34,798 nucleotides of DNA, taken from contig NZ_JAILFV010000111.1 of NCBI RefSeq assembly GCF_024697385.1, positions 1 through 34,798 of the forward strand, written 5' to 3'. Source of the DNA: Anaerovibrio sp. (GTDB taxonomy: Bacteria > Bacillota > Negativicutes > Selenomonadales > Selenomonadaceae). The position numbers were made by a program, and so were the translations under genes. Every line of letters begins with the position of its first letter. Position 1 is the stretch's first letter. The notes under the pieces are model-generated. The model saw only the letters and a list, made by a program, of their open reading frames with translations. It ran no database searches and had not been told where the DNA came from. This document shows, in pieces, positions 8,818 through 17,602 of this stretch.

Positions 8818-10575
8818 CTATAAGATAGTAATGCTGTTCTTTCCATTCTGTTTTTTTGATTTATACAGTGCTGAATCAACTCTTTGAAACAGGGTTAGTA
8901 CAGTATCATCAGTAACCGCCTCTGTAATACCAATACTAACTGTTATTATGTATTCAACCACCTGCAGATCCATCTTCATAATCCTGTCCCTGATACGGAC
9001 AGCCACATTTCTGGCTGCATCTGCCCCGGCATTATTAAATACAATAATAAATTCATCTCCGCCCCAGCGACCTGCTCTGTCAGTGCTGCGTATGGACTGC
9101 TTTATGATCTCCGCCACACTCTTCAGTACGCTATCTCCTATATCATGGCCATAGGTATCATTAATCTGCTTGAAGTTATCAATATCCATCATCAGTACAG
9201 TGGTTATCCTGACACCAAACTTCCCCTCATACAGGGAATTCTCCATTTCAGCTTCCAATTCACCACGATTCATGAGATTCGTCAGAAAGTCAGTCTGGGC
9301 CAGAGATCTTAGCTGTCGGTTGCTTTCCTCCAGCTCGCTGGAAACAGCCTGTACAAAGTGCATCATATGGCTTAATACACTGTTTGTGCGTTCCAATTTC
9401 ACAGGCTCCAGCTTTATCTCATCCATTGGTTTCAGCACCACAGGGCCTTCCCGCATGCCTATAATTGACAAACACATATTGTTCAAAAATATTTCCCCGG
9501 TATTAGACCTTATATACTCACCAAAAGCATATACTCCTGTAGACGGTGCAGATTTTCGGCAGGCCTCCAGCTCCTGGTTAACATCCTTGTGCAGAATCTG
9601 TTTCCTGGCCCAGCAGCTCACTGCAAACATACCCTCCGGAGAAAACCTTATCATATCCTGTTGAAGGTTGCGGGCCTCGTAAATGATAATGTCAGGATTG
9701 CCATAACACAGGCGCACCTTGTCCCCCACCTTAAAATCCGCACCATAACTGGCACTACCATCAGTTTCAACCATCCGGGGCAATCGTGACAGAGATGTAC
9801 CATTACGCATTACTGAAAACGGAAAAACAACTGATTCCCGCAAAAAATCCTCATCCCACCGGGAGGTACCAAGATATTTTTCATATATGTTCTTTACCGG
9901 AATATCATCTATTTCACAGATTGTATGGAACCCCTTCATCTTGGTAACCGTCATGGTTTTTCCCAAAGGGCGCCACCCACTTCCGTAGCCTACATTTACA
10001 TGTAGTGATTCCCCTTTGAAAACAGCTACAACATGACCACGATATATGGTTTCATCCCCAGTGAAAACAAATCCCTGGCCTGAAACAGTACCATCATCTA
10101 CTACACCACCAAAAAACACAATATCAGATGGTATTTTGGATAACTCCTCAAAGAATGGCACCATCTCCAAGGAATACCCGGAAGTCAGCATTTCTATGGC
10201 TGCTACCTCCCCGGTGTGCATTAGTATCTCCAAAAAATTTTTGCCAATCTGTCTGCTTTCACTGTCTTCCCAAATTAAGGGCATCACATCAACCTGGGCA
10301 AACTTAAAAACTGAAAAGGTAACCGATATTCCATAATAATTAATAACCCCTGCAGTAATATTGGCCGAAACGGTACCACCTATAATTTTTGCATCAGGTA
10401 ATACCGATTTCAGTTTCTTTACCAACAGGGGTGTATCTTTTTTGATTTTAACATCAACAAAAACAGTTGCCAAAATAGAGGAATAGTGACCAAAATTCGG
10501 CAAGATACGGGTGAATTCATCCACCAACAAATTGAATTCGTTTACATCTTCACAGAGATAAGGAATATGCTCCAT
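8818..10575 (-). CDS. FIST-domain sensor fused to a GGDEF diguanylate cyclase
   Basis: A soluble protein of 585 residues without signal peptide or membrane segments. Residues about 1-380 form a FIST N plus FIST C sensory module (IGGTVSANITAG, DIVFFGGVVDDG, GYGSGWRPLG). FIST domains are thought to bind small ligands, possibly amino acids. A short helical linker, SSELEESNRQLRSLAQTDFLT, leads into a GGDEF domain. Its active site RWGGDEF is intact, and an RSTD product-inhibition site (RxxD) stands five residues before it. It should therefore make c-di-GMP and be feedback-inhibited. No EAL domain is present. It is transcribed alone, behind GAGAGGTG. FIST-GGDEF fusions are known, but the signal here is unknown. 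Confidence 0.9.
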   Translation of the reverse strand: MEHIPYLCEDVNEFNLLVDEFTRILPNFGHYSSILATVFVDVKIKKDTPLLVKKLKSVLPDAKIIGGTVSANITAGVINYYGISVTFSVFKFAQVDVMPLIWEDSESRQIGKNFLEILMHTGEVAAIEMLTSGYSLEMVPFFEELSKIPSDIVFFGGVVDDGTVSGQGFVFTGDETIYRGHVVAVFKGESLHVNVGYGSGWRPLGKTMTVTKMKGFHTICEIDDIPVKNIYEKYLGTSRWDEDFLRESVVFPFSVMRNGTSLSRLPRMVETDGSASYGADFKVGDKVRLCYGNPDIIIYEARNLQQDMIRFSPEGMFAVSCWARKQILHKDVNQELEACRKSAPSTGVYAFGEYIRSNTGEIFLNNMCLSIIGMREGPVVLKPMDEIKLEPVKLERTNSVLSHMMHFVQAVSSELEESNRQLRSLAQTDFLTNLMNRGELEAEMENSLYEGKFGVRITTVLMMDIDNFKQINDTYGHDIGDSVLKSVAEIIKQSIRSTDRAGRWGGDEFIIVFNNAGADAARNVAVRIRDRIMKMDLQVVEYIITVSIGITEAVTDDTVLTLFQRVDSALYKSKKQNGKNSITIL

Positions 10576-10925
10576 ACACTACACCTCTCACTACTTTCTG
10601 CCAAATTGTGTCTGTTGGAATAATAAAAATTCTTTCAGGCAAACCAGATACCCTGAGATAATGTATCCTGTCTTATGGTGCGTAGACAAAAAGTCCAACT
10701 GATTCAAGGTCGATACAGGTGCCTTGTCAAAATGAAGTTTTATGCTCCTTTTAAATATGCGGCACATCCATTCGGAATGAAATCATGAGGCCTATTCCTT
10801 CCATGAGGAATATTACCTATTTTCCAATCAGTAACGGATAAATGCATGTGTAGGAAATATACTACACATATAGTCAGAATTCCTCTTTTTTATGAAAATA
10901 TTCATTGTTTTTAAATAGGTTATAC
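10576..10925. other. non-coding stretch between FIST-GGDEF and lexA, nothing recognised
   Basis: About 350 bp between divergent genes. I find no convincing ORF. A short inverted repeat, ATTCC/GGAAT, occurs near 10795-10815. The lexA promoter lies at its right end and is listed separately. The FIST-GGDEF promoter was not located. Confidence 0.5.
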
Positions 10926-10953
10926 TTGAAATAGAACATATATGTGATATACT
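10926..10953 (+). promoter_or_regulatory. lexA promoter with operator-like palindrome in the spacer
   Basis: The -35 TTGAAA (10926-10931) and -10 TATACT (10948-10953) are separated by 16 bp. The spacer carries GAACATATATGTGA (10934-10947), centred on the perfect palindrome ACATATATGT. It resembles the Gram-positive SOS-box layout GAAC-N4-GTTC only loosely. Its position would let LexA block RNA polymerase, as expected for autoregulation. Confidence 0.55.
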
Positions 10954-10985
10954 ATTGGTACATGTTAAGATAAGGGGTGTGAATT

Positions 10986-11600
10986 ATGGGGCGCAAAAGG
11001 TGTGCAGACGAGCGCATGGGCCAAATTTACAATGTCATTAAGGAATTCCTGCTGGAAAAGGGATATCCACCTTCTGTTCGGGAAATCGGAAAATCTGTGG
11101 GGCTGAAGTCAAGCTCTACTGTCCACGGCTACCTCAATCAGCTTGAAGAGGCCGGACTTATCCGCCGGGACCCGACCAAGCCTCGTGCTATCGATTTGTT
11201 AGAGGATAAACCATGGGAACGGACCGTCAATGTCCCTCTGGTTGGAGCAGTGACTGCAGGAACACCTATCCTGGCACAGGAAAACATTGAAGAAGTATTT
11301 GCCTTTCCACAAAGTCTCCTTGGCACTACCAGTGAAACCTTTATGCTGAAAGTCGACGGTGACAGCATGATCAATGCAGGTATTTATGATGGTGATTACA
11401 TTATGGTACGCCAGCAGAATACCGCCAACAACAGTGATATAGTAGTTGCTCTGGTAAACGGTGAAGCCGCCACGGTCAAAAGGTTTTTCCGCGAAAAGGA
11501 CTACATCAGGCTACAGCCGGAAAACGATTCCATGGAACCTTTCTATGAAAGAAATGTTACCATTCTCGGCAAAGTAATCGGGGTTTATCGTCAAATGTAA
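10986..11600 (+). CDS. lexA: LexA repressor
   Basis: The SOS-response repressor self-cleaves when RecA is activated. It has 204 residues. An N-terminal winged-helix domain (residues about 1-70) contains the recognition region [20 protein letters not shown]. The Ala-Gly cleavage site is A91-G92 in VTAGTPI. The catalytic dyad is S127 in GDSMINAG and K165 in ATVKRFF. All key residues are intact. The start has AAGGGGTG upstream and the gene is monocistronic, ended by the terminator at 11604-11649. The palindrome between its -35 and -10 suggests autoregulation. Confidence 0.96.
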   Translation: MGRKRCADERMGQIYNVIKEFLLEKGYPPSVREIGKSVGLKSSSTVHGYLNQLEEAGLIRRDPTKPRAIDLLEDKPWERTVNVPLVGAVTAGTPILAQENIEEVFAFPQSLLGTTSETFMLKVDGDSMINAGIYDGDYIMVRQQNTANNSDIVVALVNGEAATVKRFFREKDYIRLQPENDSMEPFYERNVTILGKVIGVYRQM

Positions 11601-11603
11601 ATC

Positions 11604-11649
11604 AAAAATGGTGTAACAACATGCTTTGCATCTGTTACACCATTTTTTT
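11604..11649. terminator. bidirectional terminator between lexA and the methionine gamma-lyase-like gene
   Basis: The stem AAAATGGTGTAACA/TGTTACACCATTTT has a 14-nt loop and T/A runs on both flanks. It lies between convergent genes and overlaps the last codon of the minus-strand gene. Confidence 0.88.
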
Positions 11650-12892
11650 ATGCCTTTAAATCCTCTATTGCCTGAGCTGCTCCCATGATGCCTATAACGG
11701 CATGTTCAAAGGTTATACCGCCCTGCATGTAAACATTATATGGAGCTCTCATCGGGCCATCAGCACTGAGCTCTATGGAAGCGCCCTGCACAAATGTCCC
11801 GGCAGCCATAATAATCTTGTCATCATACCCTGGCATATCCCAAGGCTCAGGTGCAGCAAAGGAATCTACCGGAGAATATTTCTGTATCCCACCACAAAAG
11901 GCAATGAGATTTTCCGGGGTATCCAATTGAACCGCCTGGATAATATCTCCCCTAACATCAGTAGGCAGTGGCAAGGTCTTATACCCCAATGCATTGAACA
12001 TACCTGCCGCAAAAATTGCCCCTTTAATGGCTTGAGCCACCACATGGGGGGCCATAAAAAAACCCTGAAAAATCATTCGGTTGTTGGCCAGGGAAGCTCC
12101 CAGCTCGTCTCCCATTCCTGGGGAGGTAAGTCTGTATGAAGCCAGCTCTACCAGCTCATCACGGCCACAGATATATCCACCGGTAAGAGCTATACCACCA
12201 CCAGGATTCTTAATCAGTGACCCTGCCATAATATCAGCACCTACCTGTACGGGCTCCCTGGTATCCACAAATTCGCCATAGCAGTTGTCAACGAAGCATA
12301 TACAGTCAGGTTTAATCCGATGCACCTCGCTGCATATGGATTCAATGTCATCAATGCTCAGGGGATCACGCATGGAATATCCGCGGGAGCGCTGTATAAG
12401 CACCATTTTCGTATCAGCTGTCATTTTACCCTGAATGCCTGCAATATCAACTTTGCCATTTATCATTGGCATTTCATCATATTTGATTCCAAACTCTTTT
12501 AAGGAGCCCTTACTTTCTGAGGTATAACCAATTACAGTCTGCATGGTATCATAAGGAGCCCCGGTAATGGACAGCAGACGGTCTCCGGGCCTGAGTATTC
12601 CAAAAAGCACCGTAGCCAGAGTATGGGTCCCTGAAACAAACTGAGTCCGTACCAAGGCACGCTCCGCACCAAATACCTTTGCAAAAAGCTCATCGGCCTT
12701 TATCCTGCCCATATCACTGTATGCATAACCGGAGGATGTATTAAAATGCCCCTCGCCCACCTGACAGTCACGCATGGCATCAAGCACCTTCAGGGTGTTT
12801 TCCTCAGCTATGGCATCTACACGCGCAAACATTGGCTGACTGTCGGCCAGCACCTGTTTCTTTATATCAATTAATTTTTTTGAAAAACCCAT
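11648..12892 (-). CDS. methionine gamma-lyase-like PLP protein (aluminium resistance protein / YnbB family)
   Basis: A 414-residue fold-type I PLP enzyme relative of the Cys/Met metabolism superfamily. Seen features are FNTSSGYAYSDMGR near the N-terminus, FVSGTHTLATVLFGILRPGD, the aspartate region CICFVDNCYGEFVDTREP, and the putative PLP lysine in GSLIKNPGGGIALTGGYI. The family is annotated from a historical aluminium-resistance phenotype, and its true reaction is not established. It follows hflX by 9 bp, as ynbB follows ynbA(hflX) in Bacillus, so co-transcription is likely. Confidence 0.88.
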   Translation of the reverse strand: MGFSKKLIDIKKQVLADSQPMFARVDAIAEENTLKVLDAMRDCQVGEGHFNTSSGYAYSDMGRIKADELFAKVFGAERALVRTQFVSGTHTLATVLFGILRPGDRLLSITGAPYDTMQTVIGYTSESKGSLKEFGIKYDEMPMINGKVDIAGIQGKMTADTKMVLIQRSRGYSMRDPLSIDDIESICSEVHRIKPDCICFVDNCYGEFVDTREPVQVGADIMAGSLIKNPGGGIALTGGYICGRDELVELASYRLTSPGMGDELGASLANNRMIFQGFFMAPHVVAQAIKGAIFAAGMFNALGYKTLPLPTDVRGDIIQAVQLDTPENLIAFCGGIQKYSPVDSFAAPEPWDMPGYDDKIIMAAGTFVQGASIELSADGPMRAPYNVYMQGGITFEHAVIGIMGAAQAIEDLKA

Positions 12893-12901
12893 TATTTAAA
12901 T

Positions 12902-14716
12902 TTACTCCTTAATCTCATATTTCATATATTTATCAGCCTCAGCTGCCGGTAGCTCCACCTCAAGAAGTGTCCCGCTTTCAGCATAATCTGTTCCAAGTAC
13001 ATTCCCAACATCATGCAGCTGGGTGATAATACTGCCCTCGGTGTAAGGGATGCAAAGCTGCAGGACTATCTTGCCACGATTAAAGAAGCTGGCCAGCTTA
13101 TCCTTTAAAAGCTGCAAATCATCGGGATTTTTGGCAGATATTACAACGCCCTCTCGGTCCTGCAGCATCCTGCCGGCATCAAAGGCGGAGCCCCCACTGG
13201 ACATAAGCCTGTCTGCCTTGTTGAACACAAATATGGATGGTTTTTCCTTGGCGCCTATTTCATCAAGGACATTGATAACTGCCTGTATCTGTAATTCATA
13301 ATTGGGGTCACTGGCATCCACCACATGAATCAACAAATCAGCCTCTGTAGTTTCTTCCAATGTAGCCTGAAAGGCATTTACAAGGGTATGTGGCAATTTC
13401 TGAATAAATCCCACTGTATCAGTAAGCAGCAGCTGTTGCTTATCATCCAGGTCAACCAGTCTGGTAGTGGGATCAAGGGTAGCAAACAATTTGTCTTCTG
13501 CCAACACATCTGACCCCGACAAGGCATTGAGCAGGGTGGACTTACCGGCATTGGTATATCCTACCAGAGCTGCCGACGCCAATCTGGACTGCTTGCGCTG
13601 ATTTCTGTGCAGCTTGCGCTGATTTTTCAGTTTTTTCAGCTGTTCCTCCAGATCATGAATGCGCCCATGTATACGCCTACGATCCATTTCCAGCTTTGTC
13701 TCCCCGGGGCCTCTGGTGCCAATACCACCACCAAGGCGTGACATTACAAGCCCCTGGCCCCCCAAGCGTGGCAGATTATATTTAAGCTGGGCCAGCTCAA
13801 CCTGGAGTTTTCCGGCACTGGAACGGGCCCGTTGGGCAAATATATCCAAAATAAGTGCAGTGCGGTCCACTACCCTGAGCCCTGTACTCAATTCAAGATT
13901 TCGCTGCTGGGAAGGTGATATTTCATCATCAATAACCAGCAGGTCTGCCTCAACATTTTGGGCCAGCATGGCAATCTCCTCAACCTTGCCTTTACCAAGA
14001 AAATAAGCATTATCTGGTTTGTCCTTATTTTGGACAACCTCTGCCACCACTTCAGCTCCCGCAGTTTCCACCAGACCCCGTAGCTCAGCCAGGGAATCTT
14101 CCACCTGCCAGGCACTTTTTCTGGCAGAAAATGCTACCCCGGCCAGTATGGCTTTCTCTTTATGGTCCTCGGTATCCTTAAGTCGATTTTTACCCAATGC
14201 ATTATTTACCAGCACAATAAGCTGCACCAGGTCAATATCATTTAATTCCTTTAATGACAGCTCTTTGGTGCCATTTACCACATAAGCCCCTGACTCTGTC
14301 ATATCCCCGCTCAAAAAAGCCATACTGCCATATATCTTCCTATTGTGCTTAAGACCAATAGCCACCATGCAATCAAATCTCATACTGCGTAAGGAAGACA
14401 GGTCAGGTGCTGAGAGTCTGGTATCACCACTTGGATGAGTATGTACGCACCGTATCCCTGACAGACGGATGGCACTTCTCTGCTTTATATCCGGCAGCTC
14501 TACAGTAGCATCATCACCAACTGATACCTGTACCACCATGCCCTTGCGATTGATGTATACAGCCACTTCCCGCCCCAGCACGCCAGTAAGCTCCAGCATT
14601 TTTTCAGCTGCCTCCCGGGTAATGATTTGTCCCGGTGGAATATCAAGCTCATAAAGGGCTTCCAGCTCCTGTATAACTCCTGCTTTTATATTTTCCAAAT
14701 TGCCATTTAAAGCCAT
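12902..14716 (-). CDS. hflX: HflX ribosome-splitting GTPase with N-terminal JAMM-motif domain
   Basis: HflX binds the 50S subunit and rescues or splits stalled ribosomes. The canonical part begins near residue 187 (HflX N-domain, the GGxGTRGPGETKLE segment and coiled coil). It continues with the G domain: G1 GYTNAGKS, the DPTTR switch region, DTVGF and NKAD. At 604 residues it is about 180 longer than E. coli HflX (426). The extra N-terminus holds a perfect JAMM metalloprotease pattern, VHTHPSGDTRLSAPD: H92 and H94, then seven residues, S102, two residues, D105. A candidate upstream glutamate is E50 in GREVAVYI. This resembles RadC/JAB domains. Long HflX proteins occur in other Clostridia-like bacteria, but the function of the extension is unknown to me. 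Confidence 0.93.
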   Translation of the reverse strand: MALNGNLENIKAGVIQELEALYELDIPPGQIITREAAEKMLELTGVLGREVAVYINRKGMVVQVSVGDDATVELPDIKQRSAIRLSGIRCVHTHPSGDTRLSAPDLSSLRSMRFDCMVAIGLKHNRKIYGSMAFLSGDMTESGAYVVNGTKELSLKELNDIDLVQLIVLVNNALGKNRLKDTEDHKEKAILAGVAFSARKSAWQVEDSLAELRGLVETAGAEVVAEVVQNKDKPDNAYFLGKGKVEEIAMLAQNVEADLLVIDDEISPSQQRNLELSTGLRVVDRTALILDIFAQRARSSAGKLQVELAQLKYNLPRLGGQGLVMSRLGGGIGTRGPGETKLEMDRRRIHGRIHDLEEQLKKLKNQRKLHRNQRKQSRLASAALVGYTNAGKSTLLNALSGSDVLAEDKLFATLDPTTRLVDLDDKQQLLLTDTVGFIQKLPHTLVNAFQATLEETTEADLLIHVVDASDPNYELQIQAVINVLDEIGAKEKPSIFVFNKADRLMSSGGSAFDAGRMLQDREGVVISAKNPDDLQLLKDKLASFFNRGKIVLQLCIPYTEGSIITQLHDVGNVLGTDYAESGTLLEVELPAAEADKYMKYEIKE

Positions 14717-14730
14717 AATTCACCTAATTA

Positions 14731-15732
14731 TTACCTGTTGATGATATTCTGGATATTCTTCAGGGTAATTGACATTGAACCATCATCCTCCTTGAAGAAT
14801 TCAACAAAATCAGTATTCTCAAAATAATCCGTAGGAATAGTAATTTCTATCCCGGTATCTGTACTCAGCTTGTGTTTCTTCATCTTCCTCAGTGTGGCTT
14901 CCTGATTTACCTCTACAGGCTCTGAAAAGCCTGCATTCTCCATCGCCTGACTGTAATCAGCCTGCATTGATGGATTGTCATGAAACACTTCCTTACCAAC
15001 TGCCACAGGATCCAGCACGGCTTCAGACTGTATATTATCAGCAATAAAATTCTTCACAGCTGCAGCAGCTGCTACCTGATCCTGACAATAGGCCTCGGTG
15101 ACCTTCTTAACCACCCTGTTGATTTCCTTTATGGTTTCAGCCGGAGAAGGTGTCTGGGCACATTCCAGAAACAACTCCGGTATCAGGTATATGGAATTTC
15201 CATCCACATTGTATTTCTTGGATTTTGACATAACCTCCATGTTTGTCAGGTTGATAAACACAAATTCATCTATTTTTTGACTGAGGCCAGGCAATATGGC
15301 ATAATTGTTGACCAGCTCATTAGTTACCAGACCATCCTCATCTATATTAATCTGATGAACATATCCCTGATGATTATTACATTTGAAAATAACCAGGTAT
15401 CTGGTCTCATCTATCAAGGCATCACAGATCAGCAAATCCGCTGAAGCTATCCCCTCTGCGGTTACCAATACCTTATACAGTGATCCGGCAGCCTCCCGGG
15501 AAAAGGGAATAAATTCCATTTCCCCCTTTGAATATCCCTCCACCAGTTTCTTAAATTCACTGTTTTCATAAAAGCTGCCCTTTTTTGCATCCTGACTGCT
15601 GACCGTTTTCTCAATATGCTTTACCATAAAATCCACAGCCGCTGTATCCATATTAAGCAGAGTATCAGAAAATACCTCCCTGGATTCATTTACATCAAGA
15701 ATATGCAGTATTGCCTTATCTATTACTATCAT
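14731..15732 (-). CDS. nucleoid-associated protein, NdpA/YejK (37-kDa NA37) family
   Basis: A cytosolic protein of about 333 residues. MIVIDKAILHILDV near the start, then GYSKGEMEFIPFSREAAGSLYKVL, LLICDALIDETRYLVIFKCNN and the NNYAILPGLSQKIDEFVFINL stretch match the NdpA family. The C-terminus (IEITIPTDYFENTDFVEFFKEDDGSMSITL) is also family-like. I place the start at the ATG at 15732, preceded by GAGGTGG; an upstream TTG frame extension is unlikely. E. coli YejK binds the nucleoid; the role in Bacillota is poorly defined. It precedes hflX with a 14-bp gap, so it is probably in the same transcript. Confidence 0.82.
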   Translation of the reverse strand: MIVIDKAILHILDVNESREVFSDTLLNMDTAAVDFMVKHIEKTVSSQDAKKGSFYENSEFKKLVEGYSKGEMEFIPFSREAAGSLYKVLVTAEGIASADLLICDALIDETRYLVIFKCNNHQGYVHQINIDEDGLVTNELVNNYAILPGLSQKIDEFVFINLTNMEVMSKSKKYNVDGNSIYLIPELFLECAQTPSPAETIKEINRVVKKVTEAYCQDQVAAAAAVKNFIADNIQSEAVLDPVAVGKEVFHDNPSMQADYSQAMENAGFSEPVEVNQEATLRKMKKHKLSTDTGIEITIPTDYFENTDFVEFFKEDDGSMSITLKNIQNIINR

Positions 15733-15926
15733 AATCCACCTCAATAAAAAGCTGCTGTATCAAAACAGCAGCCAAAATAACTATATTATTTTATCACGAC
15801 CGTCATTTATCCGCAACTGAAAGAACTTCCCCCAAGGGCCATCAAAGCAAAACAGCTTTTCCCAGGGAATTCTCTCCCCCGGAAGTCACGACTGACGAAA
15901 TACTCGGATTAATTACCGGAATACGG

Positions 15927-16616
15927 TCAGACACCTGTACCAACAGCCCGCTGGCGTATTTCCCGCAGCCTGTCCAGCATATGATCCTTCAGCTTAACCT
16001 CAAGCTCCTCCAAATTTTTAGAATCAAAGGTATAATTCATTTCCGGAATGTTCTTTATCCGGGCTTCACCAAAGAATTCACTGCGAAATTCATTGTAATA
16101 GATAATAAAATTGCTTTCAATGCTGAAGTCGGAATAGTCAAAAACTATATAAGAGCCGTTGAGCACACGCACCATCTGGGTGGGATTAATGAACAGCTCA
16201 AAGCCTTCCAGCTCCTGTGGCAAAATATCCCGGTAATCCCATTGGGTTATATTAAGCGCCCTTGTAACATAGCTGATAGTGTCCGGATTATAAACTGCCA
16301 GGTCATGTACTGCCGATTCAAGATATTGCTTCAGATACTTCTCATATTCTGCAAAAGAAGCAGTGATAAACTGCATGAGACAAAACTCAGTAAGCCCCCG
16401 TCGGATTTTCAGCTTATATTCCTTCGTTTCCTGATGATAATAAGCAACTACACCTAAATGCTTTTCTTCATTTGTATAGGAAAACAGTTCGAAGGTATCC
16501 CCTACCTCACGGTATAGCTTACCGAAGGTCAGTCCATACAATTCCTGAGGCAATTCCAAAAGATATGGCCAGCCATCTGTCTCCTGCTGTATTTTTTCCA
16601 ATATATCAGGCTTCAT
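15927..16616 (-). CDS. hypothetical protein linked to the CobW-type GTPase cassette
   Basis: I do not recognise this 229-residue protein. It has no signal peptide or membrane segment, many aromatic and acidic residues, and a charged C-terminal helix (KNLEELEVKLKDHMLDRLREIRQ). The ATG at 16616 is preferred over GTG at 16622 because of GGGG about 9 nt upstream. It follows the second P-loop protein by 17 bp, and the three genes from 18724 to 15927 look like one transcript. A role with the metal-chaperone-like GTPases is an inference from position only. Confidence 0.75.
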   Translation of the reverse strand: MKPDILEKIQQETDGWPYLLELPQELYGLTFGKLYREVGDTFELFSYTNEEKHLGVVAYYHQETKEYKLKIRRGLTEFCLMQFITASFAEYEKYLKQYLESAVHDLAVYNPDTISYVTRALNITQWDYRDILPQELEGFELFINPTQMVRVLNGSYIVFDYSDFSIESNFIIYYNEFRSEFFGEARIKNIPEMNYTFDSKNLEELEVKLKDHMLDRLREIRQRAVGTGV

Positions 16617-16633
16617 CGACACAACCCCTGCCC

Positions 16634-17599
16634 TTAATTAAAGTATACTATGGTATCCTCAGGCTTCTGGGCTTCCTCAAAGTCTTCCACCTTGATTTTG
16701 ATATTTTCTATTTCACCGTTTTTATCCTGTTTAACATGGATAACCCCGGTTACCTTGCCCCATTTGCGCTCATTCTTCCTGTAATCAAGCTGCTTAAAGG
16801 GAGCACCGGTTCCTGCTATGCCCAGGAACATCATATCCTCTGCACAACAGGCCATACCAACCCTGCCTACTCCATAATGAATAACATTATTCTTTTGGGC
16901 AGAACATATATATCCGTCAAATACCATCCGTTTTTTATCATAAACCTCAGGATGGTCCTGCATATCCACAAACCAGGCACCGTAATCATCCAGCTCTACA
17001 TTAATGGTATCCTGATGAACATCAAAAGGCAGCTCAGGAGCCTCCTCCTCAAAATCCTCCAGGTCCGATTCAAAAATCACCTGTACCCTACGATTGACTA
17101 CCCGGACATTGCGTCGTATATCCTGCTGTCGTGTTGCATGATCACATCTGTTGAATATTATCAGTTCACAATACCTGAATAAATCCACAAAGCGGTCCTT
17201 CATGTTCTTCTGGTACACCTCAAAAGTTTCTGCATTTACCAAACCAACATTCTGAAAACCGAACCATGCTTCCGGAAGGGTAATATCCATGTAATCAGAT
17301 GGGCTCCACATACCATTGGCTTCAATAATGACGCTGCTTGGATGATATTTTTCCTGGCACTGTTCATAAAATTCCGTGGTCAGTTCCTCAACATCATCCA
17401 CTACAATAACCTTGGAGTGGCTTTCTTCAAGAAGGCTGTCCTCCAGCTCCTCTTCACCCTCCTCGCCCATTATGATTAAATTACATTCAGCCTTGGCGAA
17501 CTGATTATTCTGTAAAAAATCACGTATAACACTGGTCTTACCACTCTCCAGGAGCCCCATAAAATAATATACAGGAACATTTTGTTTTTTTACACTCAT
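16634..17599 (-). CDS. P-loop GTPase-like protein related to CobW/COG0523, lacking the CxCC motif
   Basis: A protein of 321 residues. The N-terminus PVYYFMGLLESGKTSVIRDFL has a Walker A motif (GLLESGKT), with a hydrophobic IIIEANGMW strand corresponding to the CobW IIEPSG region and an NRCD that may be the G4 NKxD equivalent. The metal-site GCxCC motif of COG0523 proteins is missing, replaced by an acidic stretch (EEGEEELEDSLLEE). It starts 3 bp after the stop of the His-rich CobW gene and is clearly coupled to it. It may be a divergent paralogue acting as a partner. Nucleotide specificity and metal are not visible. Confidence 0.78.
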   Translation of the reverse strand: MSVKKQNVPVYYFMGLLESGKTSVIRDFLQNNQFAKAECNLIIMGEEGEEELEDSLLEESHSKVIVVDDVEELTTEFYEQCQEKYHPSSVIIEANGMWSPSDYMDITLPEAWFGFQNVGLVNAETFEVYQKNMKDRFVDLFRYCELIIFNRCDHATRQQDIRRNVRVVNRRVQVIFESDLEDFEEEAPELPFDVHQDTINVELDDYGAWFVDMQDHPEVYDKKRMVFDGYICSAQKNNVIHYGVGRVGMACCAEDMMFLGIAGTGAPFKQLDYRKNERKWGKVTGVIHVKQDKNGEIENIKIKVEDFEEAQKPEDTIVYFN

Positions 17600-17602
17600 A
17601 CA

